This document shows positions 35,487 through 47,272 of a stretch of DNA of 64,000 bases, in pieces. Position numbers and translations under genes: made by a program. The notes beneath the pieces are model-generated. The model did no database searches. It saw only the letters and a program-made list of their open reading frames with translations, and was not told where the DNA came from. Source of the stretch: Coccinella septempunctata (Eukaryota > Arthropoda > Insecta > Coleoptera > Coccinellidae); contig NC_058197.1 of the NCBI RefSeq assembly GCF_907165205.1, positions 15,926,266-15,990,265 of the forward strand, written 5' to 3'. Positions within the stretch are counted from its first letter, which is position 1, and each line of letters starts with the position of its first letter.

Positions 35487-35893
35487 ACTGGGCGTCCCAG
35501 GATTAATGGAGATAAATTCTGATATAGGTTCGTAACCTCAAAATAAGAAAAAAGGTTTCTATGGTGATATGTCCGGAATCGCTTTCGTTGCTTCAGCAAT
35601 GAAAACTTGATTATGGATTTATTAAATTTTTTCAAAGTTGGACCAAGATGAACAAATGAAATGTTGCGGGGGTATTTCTTGAGTAGAGATGCACCAAGAA
35701 CTCATTTTCTGACTCATCCTCCATAGCTAGAGAGGGGTGAAATCGACAACCCCTTTATATTTTCCAACATAACTTTTCACAGACTTCGAAATATGATTTC
35801 ATTTAAAATCTTTATTGATAATTAAGTTTTTATCCTAGAAATGATAGTATCTACGTAAAAAAAATTGAATAAGTCCTTCGCTCTGTTTTTGAA
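35487..35893. mobile_element. GGATTAATGG TIR element, copy 1, truncated
   Basis: It starts GGGCGTCCCAGGATTAATGG like the full copy at 41788-42630. It stops abruptly at GAACAACATTAAA, where a module sequence (AATAAAATAAAAGTGACGG) begins. The cut marks a duplication junction. Confidence 0.7.
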
Positions 35894-38800
35894 CAACATT
35901 AAATTAATAAAATAAAAGTGACGGTTTTTGACGATTACAAAGATGAAGCGGTGAGTTGAAATTTGCATTGTCGAATTCTTTTGAAATGAATTTTTTGTAT
36001 AAATGCCGATTCATGTTATTTTCAGTTGATTTATCAGTAATATTTTTCAAAATACTTTTACAATTTTAAATGATTGATTGAGGAAAATGCATGAATAATA
36101 ATGGCTAATATTTGAAATTTTCAAATTTCCCTTTTCTTTTTTAGCAGGAGTATTTTACTCTCTGGTTATATCGCAGAGTATGATACTCTTTGATTATAGT
36201 ATCTCTTCTCTCTGGTTATAATCTGAGATTATAGAGTAAACTCTAACTCTATAATCTCTGGTTATAATCACAGACCACGCACCTGTTGTAGTCTGTGGTT
36301 ATAATCGTTATAATTACGATCTTAGTTGCCTTTCTCGAAGAACGCTAATACGCCTGCGCGCCGGCCTTATTGCGATACGAGATTCAAAAACAGTTGCCAT
36401 AAAATAGTTAGCTTTGGGCAGACATTTGCAATTTCTAGAATTTTCCGGTGCTTTCCTATGATTTTCGACGATTTCGAATGAATTTCCAACAAAATGTGAG
36501 TTCAAAACAATATATTTTCATTTTAACCTCTATATTTCAGCCAAAATTACATCTTGGAAGTTGGTTATTGCGAAATTTCCAAGAACAATTTTTCTCATTC
36601 TAATTTCGTTTTGGTTTTATTAATTAGTTGTTTCTTTCAGAGAGAAAAGAAGTAATTCCTTTGGAACAAAATCAACTACAGCAACTTAAGCTGGAAAACG
36701 ATAAATTCCAGATTATCGGCAAAGCAAGATTTTCCTCTGAAAATTATTTCAGGTAGGTCATCCATGAGTAGAATTCAATCTTATTGGAACCGACAAAATA
36801 GTGCCTCTTTCCTTAAACGAAAATGAGGAGATTTTCATCATATATATTTTTTTTTCATTTCCAGTGTGGCTCGCATTGAAAACAGGGATGATGATTTCTG
36901 AAACTCATTGAAGTGTTTCAATTTCAGGGGACTGGGAAGAAAGAAAATCAAGATGATGACGATCAGAGGGGAAGGAACTCAAGTAATGGACAATTCAGCC
37001 ACATGATAGCGGTGAGTTGAAAATTGCTTGGTCACTTATGAAATGAATATTTTGAATGAATGCTGATTCATGTTTTTTCAGTTCATTTATTAGGAATATT
37101 TTTTTAAATACTTATACATTATAGATGATTGATGAAAGAAAAAGCATGAATATTGGCGAATATTTGAAATTTCTCTTTCCTTTTTTACTCTCTGGTTATA
37201 TCGCAGAGTATGATACTCTTTGATCATAGTATCTCTTCTCTCTGGTTATAATCACAGACTACCCACCTGTTGTAGTCTGTGATTATAATCGTTATAATTA
37301 CGATCTTAGTTGCCTTTCTCGAAGAACGCTAATACGCCTGTGCGCCGGCCTTATTGCGATACGTTTTCGATACGATTCTAGAATTTTCCGGTGCTTTCCT
37401 ATGATTTTCGACGATTTCGAATGAATTTTCAACAGATTGTGAGTTCAAACCAATATATTTTCATTTTAACCTCGTTATTTCAGCGAAAATTAGATTTTGT
37501 AAGTTTCGAAGTTGGATATTGCAGAATATCTCAAGGACAATTTTCCTTGTTCTGATTTTGATTTGGTTTTATCAATTGGTTGTTATTTTCAGAGAGAAAA
37601 GAAGTAATTCCACTGGAACAAAATCAACGATACCTACTTATAATGGAAAACAATAAATTCCAGATTATCGGCAAAGCAAAACTTTCCACAGAATATTATT
37701 GGAGGTAGGTCATCTACGAATAGAATTCAATCTTATTGAAACCAATAACTGAAACTGAAATTAGGAGATTTTCAATCATATATTTATTGTTTTTTCATTT
37801 CCAGGGTGGCTTGTAACGTAAAAAAGGTCTGGGAAGAAAAAAAATCAAGATCATGACGATCAGATGAGTAGGAAATTCTTGAACAATGGACAATCCAGAT
37901 GAATAATTTGAAAATTGCGACGATTAGGAAGATGAAGATGTAGAGAAAGTGGTGAGTTGAAAATTAATAGTCACTTAGAATTTTTATGAAATGAAAATAT
38001 TCATTTATTTGCTGATTCATGTGACTTTCAGTTGATTTATTAGTAATATTTTTTCAAATAATTATATGATGTTAAATGATTGAAGAATAAGCATGAATAT
38101 TGGCGAATATTTGAAATTTTCAAATTTCTCTTTCCTTTTTTAGCAGGAGCATTTTACTCTCTGGTTATATCGCAGAGTATGATACTCTTTGATTATAGTA
38201 TCTCTTCTCTCTGGTTATAATCATAGACTACCCACCTGTTGTAATCTGTGGATATAATCAATCGTTATAATTACGATCTTAGTTACCTTCGTCAAAGATC
38301 GCTAATGCTCCTGCGCGCCGGTCTTATTGCGATACGTTTCGAGTTTCGACACGTTTTCGATACGATTCTAGAATTTTCCGGTGCTCTCCTATGATTTTCG
38401 ACGATTTTGAATGAATTTCCAACAGATTGTGAGTTTAAATTAATATATTTTCATTTTAACATAATTATTTCAACAAAAATTACATCTTGGAAGTTTGAAA
38501 GTTGGTTATTGCGAAATTTTCAAGAACAATTTTCCTCATTCTGATATCGATTTCGTTTTATTCATTGTTTATTTCTTTCAGAGAGAAAAGAAGTATTTCC
38601 TTCGGAACAAAATCAACTACACCTACATATGATGGAAAACAATAAATTCCAGGCATAGCAAGACTTTCCGCTGAAAATTATTTCAGGTAGGTCATCTATG
38701 AATAGAATTCAATATTTTTCATTTCCAGGATGGCTTGCAACGAAAACATTGATGAGGATTTCTAAGAACTTATTTGATTTTTTTTTGCAGAGGACTGAGA

Positions 38801-39561
38801 AGAAAATCAAGATGATGACGATCACAGGGGAAGGAAATACTCAATCAATGGACACTTCAGATGAATAAAATAAAAGTGACGGTTTTTGACGATTACAAAG
38901 ATGAAGAGGTGAGTTGAAATTTGCATTGTCGAATTCTTTTGAAATGAATTTTTTGTATAAATGCCGATTCATGTTATTTTCAGTTGATTTATCAGTAATA
39001 TTTTTCAAAATACTTTTACAATTTTAAATGATTGATTGAGGAAAATGCATGAATAATAATGGCTAATATTTGAAATTTTCAAATTTCCCTTTTCTTTTTT
39101 AGCAGGAGTATTTTACTCTCTGGTTATATCGCAGAGTATGATACTCTTTGATTATAGTATCTCTTCTCTCTGGTTATAATCACAGACCACCCACCTGTTG
39201 TAGTCTGTGGTTATAATCGTTATAATTACGATGTTGGTTACCTTCCTCGAAGAACGCTTAAGCGCCGGCGCGTCCGCCTCATTTTGATACGATATTCAAA
39301 AACAGTTGCCAGAAAATAGTTAGCTTTGGGCAGACATTTGCAATTTCTAGAATTTTCCGGTGCTTTCCTATGATTTTCGACGATTTCGAATGAATTTTCA
39401 ACAGATTGTGAGTTCAAACCAATATATTTTCATTTTAACCTCGTTATTTCAGCAAAAATTACATCTTGGAAGTTTCAAAGTTGATTATTGCTAAATATCC
39501 CAATCGCAATTTTCCTTATTCTGATATCAATTCGGTTTTATTCATTTATTATTTCTTTCAG
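35894..39561 (+). repeat. Module array II: four tandem modules plus a partial one
   Basis: Anchors lie at 36443, 37385, 38375 and 39355 (spacing 942-990). It begins inside a part D segment (GTGACGGTTTTTGACG) directly after the truncated TIR element. Layout and splice-like signals are as in array I. The module near 38.6 kb carries an in-frame TAG in part B, so at least that one is broken. The whole array plus terminal block repeats 33.4-35.9 kb in direct orientation, about 5.8 kb away. Confidence 0.9.
37246..37288. repeat. Perfect 17-bp stem hairpin in module part A (representative)
   Basis: TTATAATCACAGACTAC, a 9-nt loop CCACCTGTT, and the exact reverse complement. Near-identical hairpins occur in most modules (for example near 28,536, 31,408, 33,380, 36,270, 39,180, 60,610, 61,560, 62,540 and 63,440). 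It lies inside the open part A exon. Confidence 0.85.
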
Positions 39562-40603
39562 AGAGAAAAGAAGTAATTCCACTTGGACAAAATTATCTCG
39601 ATGAAAATTTTCAGCCGCTCCAATGATAACAGATAGCGAGATCACAAGATTTTTTACTAGGTAAGTTCCAATACGACCAACTTTTTTTGATCAGTACGTT
39701 GTTATACAATGTTTTATTTCATGTTATACGCATTATCTCATAGCTTTTATTTGAATTTGGGTTTATACGCAGTTAATCGTCCCTCACCGATTCTGAAAAA
39801 AAATTTTATATCATATAGAATGGTATACTTACCTACTGATTGAAATAGGTTCATTTAATTTTTATCTCGGTTTCGAAAGCTTGGACAATTTTCGATATAT
39901 TGAAGATATTTTTTCAAATTCTTAATTCTTAGGAGAATATAAGCCGTTTCTATATTATCAAAGATTTGTATTAATATATCGAGTGTGTAAATATTTTCTT
40001 TGTATCGTGATGTTTGAATTCATATAACTTGGATGTCTTTTTTAGAAAGGGTAACAGAATGGAGCAGCCAGAGTTATGAAGTCAGAAATTTTAACATTTC
40101 AAGCAGCCAATTTGATTTCAAGAGAAAAGGACAGGAGTATATATGAACCTTATCAACGGCATAGAGAATAATTAATTCTAAATATTGAAAACATTAATGG
40201 GTAAGGAAATTGTTTTGCAATATTGAATCATATTAACATTTCTCCTTTTAGGGCTGGTCTGCTAAGAAGTACTGTTATCTAGTGGACTATTCTAGAAGGC
40301 GAGAGATTCAATATTCAGATGTGAGTTGATTATTTCCTCTCAAAAATTATCATTCTAGTGAATACTGATCTATATTTTAGTATTTTCCTGAATATATCGA
40401 TTTCTGTCTCTTCACCTGTTTCTTATAAATGTAATTAAATGAAAAACTACCCTCATGTGACTTCACCATTTATTATAAGGATAAAAAATTATGTAATGTA
40501 TAAAAGATATTTATTTTTGAATCTTTTTGTAGGTAACTAATGGTTCGGTGATCTCGTTCCTGCGATGAGGAGCATCCCAATAGAACTCGAAGGAATGCAA
40601 ACT
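39562..40603 (+). other. Terminal exon block, copy 2
   Basis: Exon-like segments lie at 39562-39660, 40046-40200, 40252-40320 and 40533-40603. The 69-nt exon 40252-40320 is open (GWSAKKYCYLVDYSRRREIQ) and continues VTNGSVISFLR to a TGA, as in copy 1. The extra exon 40046-40200 reads EWSSQSYEVRNFNISSSQFD, then runs into a stop after a 4-base length difference from copy 3. This copy therefore looks broken there. Confidence 0.5.
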
Positions 40604-40994
40604 GTAAGTTTCAACAAATTGATAGATCACACGGTAATTTCTCCAAATTTAACTTTTTTGCGGCTTTTTCTACTTTTGATATACTCAAGAGTGATATCGG
40701 TCACCTGAGACTTGTACCTAACAATACTTGCAAGTCACTTTCAGTATAACGACAGATTTTTAAACAAAATATAATTTTTATTTTCACTATTAAATGGCTG
40801 AGGATTGTCTACCAATCTCAGGGGACTTATATCGCATTGTGAAGCAGTCAACATGTTGATATTTTGAGATAAAATAAGAAGTTCAGTTTTAGTTTACGAT
40901 ACTCATTGAAAAAAAAATTATTTTTTTCTCGAAATAGACATTTTGACTGCTTTACATAAGTCGCTCATTGAGCTACAAGCAACGTCGTGAAAAG

Positions 40995-41624
40995 TACAGG
41001 GTGTCCCAAATTCGATGTCCAGTGAGGGAATCTCAGAGACTAGAGGAGTTACGAGTAGAAGAGTTGACACGTTTTCGAGCTCTTTTTCAGAGAAACAAAA
41101 GATGGTGAGAACCGTAGCCTCCTACGATTTTTCGTTTTCGAGTTATTAGCAAAAAATGAGATCTTGACAATTTCAAAAAGTTCTCATAACTTTTTTGTCT
41201 TTGAAGTTACAAATCTGAAACTGGAACCTTCTACAGGCACTTTTTTACGTAGAATCCACTGATGAGCTCAAAATATTTTTTCATTTCGAATCTTTAGGCG
41301 AACTTTCTTTTTTTTAAATGCAAACGTTTGTTGAATTTTCCATTTTTGAATTGGAAAAAAAAACTTTCGTAAATAAATAGTACAAAAGTGCCTAAGAAGG
41401 TTTGAGTTTCAGATATGTAACTTCAAACACAAAAAAATAACGATAACTTTACGAAATCGTCAATTTTTTGCTGATAACTCAGAAACGAAGAATCATAGGA
41501 GGTTACGGTTTTCACCATTCTTTGTTTCTCTGAAAAAGAATTCGGAAATGTGTCATTCGTTTTCTTGTAGCTCTTATTGTTCTCGAGATCCCCTCAGTAG
41601 ACAACGAATTTTGCCCACCCGGTA
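40995..41624. mobile_element. ACAGGGTGTCCC TIR element, copy 2
   Basis: Same ends and arms as 34749-35324, in the same orientation, and somewhat longer. It ends GCCCACCCGGTA. Confidence 0.78.
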
Positions 41625-41787
41625 CATATTCAAAGTATTACGTAGATGGTGTAAATCTTTTCAAATTTTATAGATTTTCATGCAAAACATTTTTGAAGAA
41701 ATATCTGATTTTGATCCTTTAAAACACCATGACGTTGTAGCAAATGAGCGATTTAACTCCATGAGTATTTTTCATAAGTTGCTTTAT

Positions 41788-42630
41788 ACTGGGCGTCCCA
41801 GGATTAATGGAAATAAATTCTGATATAGGTTCGTAACCTCAAAATAAGAAAAAAGGTTTCTATGGTGATATGTCCGGAATCGCTTTCGTTGCTTCAGCAA
41901 TGAAAACTTGATTATGGATTTATTAAATTTTTTCAAAGTTGGACCAAGATGAACAAATGAAATGTTGCGGGGGTATTTCTTGAGTAGAGATGCACCAAGA
42001 ACTCATTTTCTGACTCATCCTCCATAGCTAGAGAGGGGTGAAATCGACAACCCCTTTATATTTTCCACCATAACTTTTCACAGACTTCGAAATATGATTT
42101 CTTTTAAAATCTTTATTGGTAATTAGGTTTTTATCCTAGAAATGACAGTAACTACTTAAAAAAATTAAATAAGTCCTTCGTTCTATTTTTGAACAACATT
42201 AAATGATCTTCTCTTGTTGCTTAGGATCGACATTTTGTAATTTCGAATGTCGATTAGACCATCCAAATAATATTAAAAATCTATCATTTAGGTATACTCG
42301 GCTAAAAGGCAATAAAGTTTTCAGGAAATGTTTTCATTTCAATATATATTTTTCGATGAGCCTCAAAAAAATATGGTGGGTTGTCGATTTTAACCCTGTG
42401 TATCTATGGAAGATGAGTGAAAAACTGAATTCTAGGTGCATCCCTACTTGAAAAATACCACTGCAAAATTTCAGTTGTTCATCTTGCTCCTTCTTTGAAA
42501 TAATTTAATAAATCCATAATCAAGTCGTAATTTTTAAAGTAACGTAAATCTTCAACGGAGCGCTTCGTCTTATTTTCAGGTACTGAACCTACATCCGAAC
42601 TTATTCCCGTTAATCCAGAGACACTCTGTT
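41788..42630. mobile_element. GGATTAATGG TIR element, full copy
   Basis: The left end (GGCGTCCCAGGATTAATGG, AGGTTCGTAACCTC) and right end (GAGGTACTGAACCTA-like in inverse, CCCGTTAATCC) form long imperfect inverted arms. The frame 42203-42451 inside it is not regarded as a gene. The inverse copy is 56850-57755. Confidence 0.72.
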
Positions 42631-43728
42631 ATACCGGGTGTTTCACGAGTGGTTGGCCATAGCCAAATGGTAAATGCAGGTCTTTCAGAAAAGTTACCTC
42701 TTTTGTACTCTAACGTCCAGTTGCAGGAAAGTCCATTAAAATTTAATACTTCATTAAAATCTTAATCCTCCATTTTCCCCTTCAAAAATGACAGTTTTAA
42801 ATTTTGATAGGACATCAAATCTTAATGGACTTTCCTGCAACTGGACGTAAGGTCATTATAGTTTCATTGGTACCGGGTGATTTGTGGATTTCGGCCTAAA
42901 TTTTTGATATCCATAGCTGGAGAATGAGTGTTGCGATTTTGATGAAATTTTGTTGGCACATGCAATTCCGAGATTATCAGAACAGTACCTACACAGAATA
43001 TTGGGATTTATCTTTCAAATATCAAAATCTCTATTTTCTGGATCAGTTGGAAATTCTTTAATTTCAGAATTTAAAAAATTCAATCTGCACTTTGCAAATC
43101 ACACTCTTTTTAAATAATAATAACTTTATTCAAACCATATTTACATTGTATTACAATAAATTTATATCTATAATCAGAGTAACAAACATAAGAAATCATA
43201 TTTAATTTTAATTTTTGAGATTGAGGTCCTGTTTTCAATTATTTCAATATCACCTGCTGGGATTCCGGATATCAAAAGCACTCTTTTCAATCATTTTTTT
43301 TAATCCTGATTCATCAACACACACCAGCACGCCTCCTGAAAAATATATTAAAAAAATGTATTATTGAAATGTGAATTCTTTGGACATTATCAATCTTAGG
43401 CAGAATGACATGTTATTTCCTTCTTCGAATTCAATTCACATAATAAAAATTCAAAGTGCAAAATAACAATATTTTCTGATTAATATGAATTTCTTACTTC
43501 TTCATGTTGTAAAGAAAACACATTCACGGAATCATAAATACTCATCCTTCATTCTGCTTAGGATTTGATAATTCCGAATCAGAAGGAATTCCCAATTTTC
43601 AATAATTCGAATTTCATCAAAAAAGAAACCACTCATTTTCAAGTTACAGAGAGAGATATTGAAAAGTCAGGCCGAAAGACCTAGATGACCTGCATTGATC
43701 ACTAGTCTATGGCCAACCACCCTGTATT
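42631..43728. mobile_element. GGTTGGCCATAG TIR element
   Basis: Starts TACCGGGTGTTTCACGAGTG with GGTTGGCCATAGCC, and ends in the inverse, CTATGGCCAACCACCCTGTA. It abuts the neighbouring elements on both sides. The right-arm copy (about 56361-56765) is much shorter, lacking an inner stretch and a nested MITE. Confidence 0.75.
42714..42847. mobile_element. Nested 134-bp MITE with TAA target duplication
   Basis: Terminal inverted repeats begin CGTCCAGTTGCAGGAAAGTC and match over 26 bp without error, about 31 bp with one mismatch. It is flanked by TAA on each side. A TAA or TTA duplication fits PIF/Harbinger-type MITEs. The corresponding site in the inverted right arm has no such insert. Confidence 0.88.
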
Positions 43729-43729
43729 A

Positions 43730-44670
43730 TACAGGGTGTTTCCATAACATGGGGAATAAATTCAGGGTATTATTCTCAGAGTGATTTGGGGTCGGAAAGG
43801 TCCCCTGCTGGTCTTTGTCCGGAAATGCTTTGTTTTCAAATTACAGGGCGTTAAATTTTCACACAAAAATAATAAATTTCTTTATAATATCGTTAGAAGG
43901 GACACCTCATAAAGGTGCTCATTTCACGTTGAATATCTCATCTTTAGCAAGTTTAGTAGTGTTTGTACGGGCATTGATTTTACTTTCATATTTTCAAAAG
44001 AAAATAGTACGCCATTGATTTTTTCCAAATTCATTCTTGGAATTCATATTCAATTTAGAATATAAAAGGACTCTTGCGTTTTTTTCTCTAATATGTACCG
44101 TGTATGGAAAAAAATTGAAAACGTTTGTTATTCAAAAAAAAAAAAACTCGAGTAGAGCAATCGAATAATGAATTTCATTTCAATTGTTGAAATTTGTCGT
44201 TGATGAATAATTGTTATTTATTTGAAAAACATGTAACGCCCTGTATCTTAGAAACGAATCATTTCCGGACATACTCCTACAGGACTTTTCCTCCGTAGAT
44301 AGAGGAAGGGAAAGATAACGTAAACAACAAGAAAAAGTGTGTCCAACATCTCTATGTTTATGTTTATATTTACTGTGCGTCTACTCCATCTTTGTTTATG
44401 TTTACCCCAATATTCGAATGTTCATTATCGTGTTTGTGAATTTGTGTTTGGTGCATAGACTTAATGTTTTAAGTCTATGGTTTGGTGTGATAGTTCGGTT
44501 TGTGACTTGTGTATCGGGAAATTTGTGGTAAACAAAAACATGTTGATGTTGGTCACAGAAAGTCCTCCTTCGTAACTGCGCAATGCGGTATCTTCTCTTC
44601 CCTCTATCTACGTCCAAATCTCTCGAAGTATACCCAGAGTTTATTTCTCATGTTTAGGAAACACCATGTA
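43730..44670. mobile_element. GTGTTTCCATAACATGGGG TIR element
   Basis: Outer ends ACAGGGTGTTTCCATAACAT and (inverse) ACATGGTGTTTCCTAAACAT. A second inverted pair lies inside, built on TCCGGAAATG and CAGGGCGTTA. The inner frames 44337-44531 and 44402-44617 have no family match. The inverted copy lies at about 55371-56348. Confidence 0.75.
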
Positions 44671-44869
44671 TATTACACACGATGACTGTTGGTTAGAATA
44701 TTTCAAAGAAACACTCGAGATAAACACTTGAAATTTTATAGTTGAGCTTTAAATTCGTTCTCTTTCCCGTTTTACCGGAAATTATATCTACTTTCGTTTG
44801 TTTAATGTAACACCCAGTTTTCTTAATCATGATCATTGAATTGCTTCAATGTTGATAACATTGAATTGA

Positions 44870-46829
44870 TAACAACAACAACAACCGACAACAGCCGACA
44901 ACACCCGACCACAACCGACAACTGCCGACAACACAACACCCGACCACACCCGACAACTGCCGACAAAAGCCGATCACACCCGACAACTGCCGACAACACC
45001 CGACCACCCCCGACAACACACGACAACTGCCGCCGACAACAGCCGATCACACCCGACAACAGCCGACAACACAACACCCGAACACACCCGACAACTGCCG
45101 ACAACACCCGAACACACCCGAGCACACCCGAACACACCCGACAACTGCCGACAACACCCGAACACACCCGAGCACACCCGAACACACCCGACAACTGCCG
45201 ACAACACCCGACCACACCCGAACACACCCGACAACACCCGAACACACCCGACAACACCCGAACACACCCGACAACACCCGAACACACCCGACAACACCCG
45301 AACACACCCGACAACACCCGAACACACCCGACCACACCCGACAACACCCGAACACACCCGACAACACCCGACAACTGCCGACAACACCCGACAACTTCCG
45401 ACAACACCCGACAACACCCGAACACACCCGACAACACCCGACAACTTCCGACAACACCCGACCACACCCGACAACTGCCGACAACACCCGACAACTTCCG
45501 ACAACTTCCGACAACACCCGACAACACCCGAACACACCCGACAACACCCGACAACTTCCGACAACACCCGACCACACCCGACAACTGCCGACAACACCCG
45601 AACACACCCGACAACTGCCGACAACACAACACCCGAACACACCCGACAACACCCGACCACACCCGATAACACCCGAACACACCCAACAACACCCGACAAC
45701 TGCCGACTAAACCCGACCACACCCGACAACACCCGAACACACCCGACAACACCCGACAACTGCCGACAACACCCGACAACACCCGAACACACCCGACAAC
45801 TGCCGACAACACAACACCCGAACACACCCGACAAACCCGACCACACCCGACAACATCCGAACACACCCGACAACACCCGACCACACTCGACCACACTCGA
45901 CAACTGCCGACAACACAACACCCGACCACACCCGACAACACACGAACACACCCGACAACCCCCGAACACACCCGACAACATCCGAACACACCCGACAACC
46001 CCCGAACACACCCGACAACATCCGAACACACCCGACAACCCCCGAACACACCCGACAACATCCGAACACACCCGACAACACCAGACAACACCCGAACACA
46101 CCCGACAACACCCGAACACACCCGACAACACCCGAACACACCCGACAACTGCCGACAACACAACACCCGAACACACCCGACAACACCCGAACACACCCGA
46201 ACACACCCGACAACACCCGACAACTTCCGACAACACCCGACCACACCCGACAACTGCCGACAACACCCGAACACACCCGAACACACCCGACAACTGCCGA
46301 CAACACAACACCCGACCACACCCGAACACACCCGACAACACCCGACAACACCCGACAACTGCCGACAACACAACACCCGACCACACCCGACAACACACGA
46401 ACACACCCGACAACCCCCGAACACACCCGACAACATCCGAACACACCCGACAACCCCCGAACACACCCGACAACATCCGAACACACCCGACAACCCCCGA
46501 ACACACCCGACAACATCCGAACACACCCGACAACACCAGACAACACCCGAACACACCCGACAACACCCGAACACACCCGACAACACCCGAACACACCCGA
46601 CAACTGCCGACAACACAACACCCGAACACACCCGACAACACCCGAACACACCCGAACACACCCGACAACACCCGAACACACCCGACAACACCCGAACACA
46701 CCCGACAACACCCGAACACACCCGACAACTGCCGACAAAACCCGACCACACCCGACAAAACCCGAACACACCCGACAACACCCGAACACACCCGACAACA
46801 CCCGACAACTGCCGACAACACCCGAACCG
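44870..46829 (-). repeat. 10-bp satellite, left array (C-rich on +)
   Basis: About 195 copies of a 10-bp unit. On - it reads TCGGGTGTTG, TCGGGTGTGT, TCGGGTGTGG or TCGGCAGTTG. Longer blocks repeat as well; for example, the series with ACCCCC and ACATCC variants at about 45,960 recurs at about 46,410. Because 10 bp repeats preserve open frames, all frames give long spurious ORFs. The array is much richer in GC than the genes around it. Confidence 0.97.
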
Positions 46830-46841
46830 AAATTACAAATT

Positions 46842-46968
46842 TTCTAGATTGTATTAAAAGAAGACATACCAGTGCTTCTTCTCCGTTAATTAGAAATTCA
46901 ATTGAATCATATATTTCATGACTTAAAACAATGAGAAGCTTTGGTATGTCTTCTAATGAAATCTAGAG
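46842..46968. mobile_element. Small MITE after the left satellite
   Basis: The arms CTAGATTGTATTAAAAGAAG (then ACATACCAGTGCTTCTTC) and the inverse GAAGCTTTGGTATGTCTTCT form a hairpin of about 127 bp. No coding. Confidence 0.75.
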
Positions 46969-47272
46969 AATTCGTAAATTTCATCTCAAAATATTGGAAT
47001 AATGCCCTATTTGAGAAAATTTTTAGATTGTTCTAAGATTTCGGACAAATGTAGAATTCAATGAGTGGTCTGATTATGAATAAGAAAACTTGGTGTTACA
47101 TTGAAAAAATGTCGTGTAATTTCTGGCGAAACCGGAGGTCGAGCGAATCTGTTCGTTTTTTCCAAGAATTCATCTCTCCCAACAAAGCTTAACTATGGAA
47201 TTTCAAGTGTTTATCACGATTTTTCTTTGAAATTCACGAAACGGTCTTGGTGAAACACTCTGTATATACAGA

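Larger units (their letters stand above)
35894..44880 (+). repeat. Left arm of a giant imperfect palindrome
   Basis: Module array II, terminal block 2 and the chain of TIR elements, in this order, correspond in reverse complement to 55170-64000. Corresponding points are 44,823/55,227, 43,731/56,350, 42,636/56,765, 41,788/57,755, 40,995/58,742, 40,252/59,481 and 39,562/60,262. The arms differ by substitutions and many indels, so they are not a simple read-foldback copy. Confidence 0.9.
44670..47270. mobile_element. Foldback element that carries the left 10-bp satellite
   Basis: About 200 bp at 44,690-44,870 (AAACACTTGAAATTTTATAG, ACACCCAGTTTTCTTA) is matched in inverse by 47,060-47,270 (TAAGAAAACTTGGTGTTACA, CTATGGAATTTCAAGTGTTT). 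The satellite and a small MITE lie between these arms. The arms are clearly diverged, so the satellite is nested in an old inverted-repeat element. Confidence 0.6.

Noticed and set aside
36314..36505. - strand frames in module part A (for example 27681-27878, 31379-31612)
   Set aside because: They run against the direction of all splice-like signals and their frames change between modules. Treated as shadows.
44823..46821. Open frames of 277-661 codons on both strands
   Set aside because: They are translations of the 10-bp satellite (VGCCRVCSGVVG-type repeats). Any stop-free 10-bp unit gives long open frames in all phases. No gene features.
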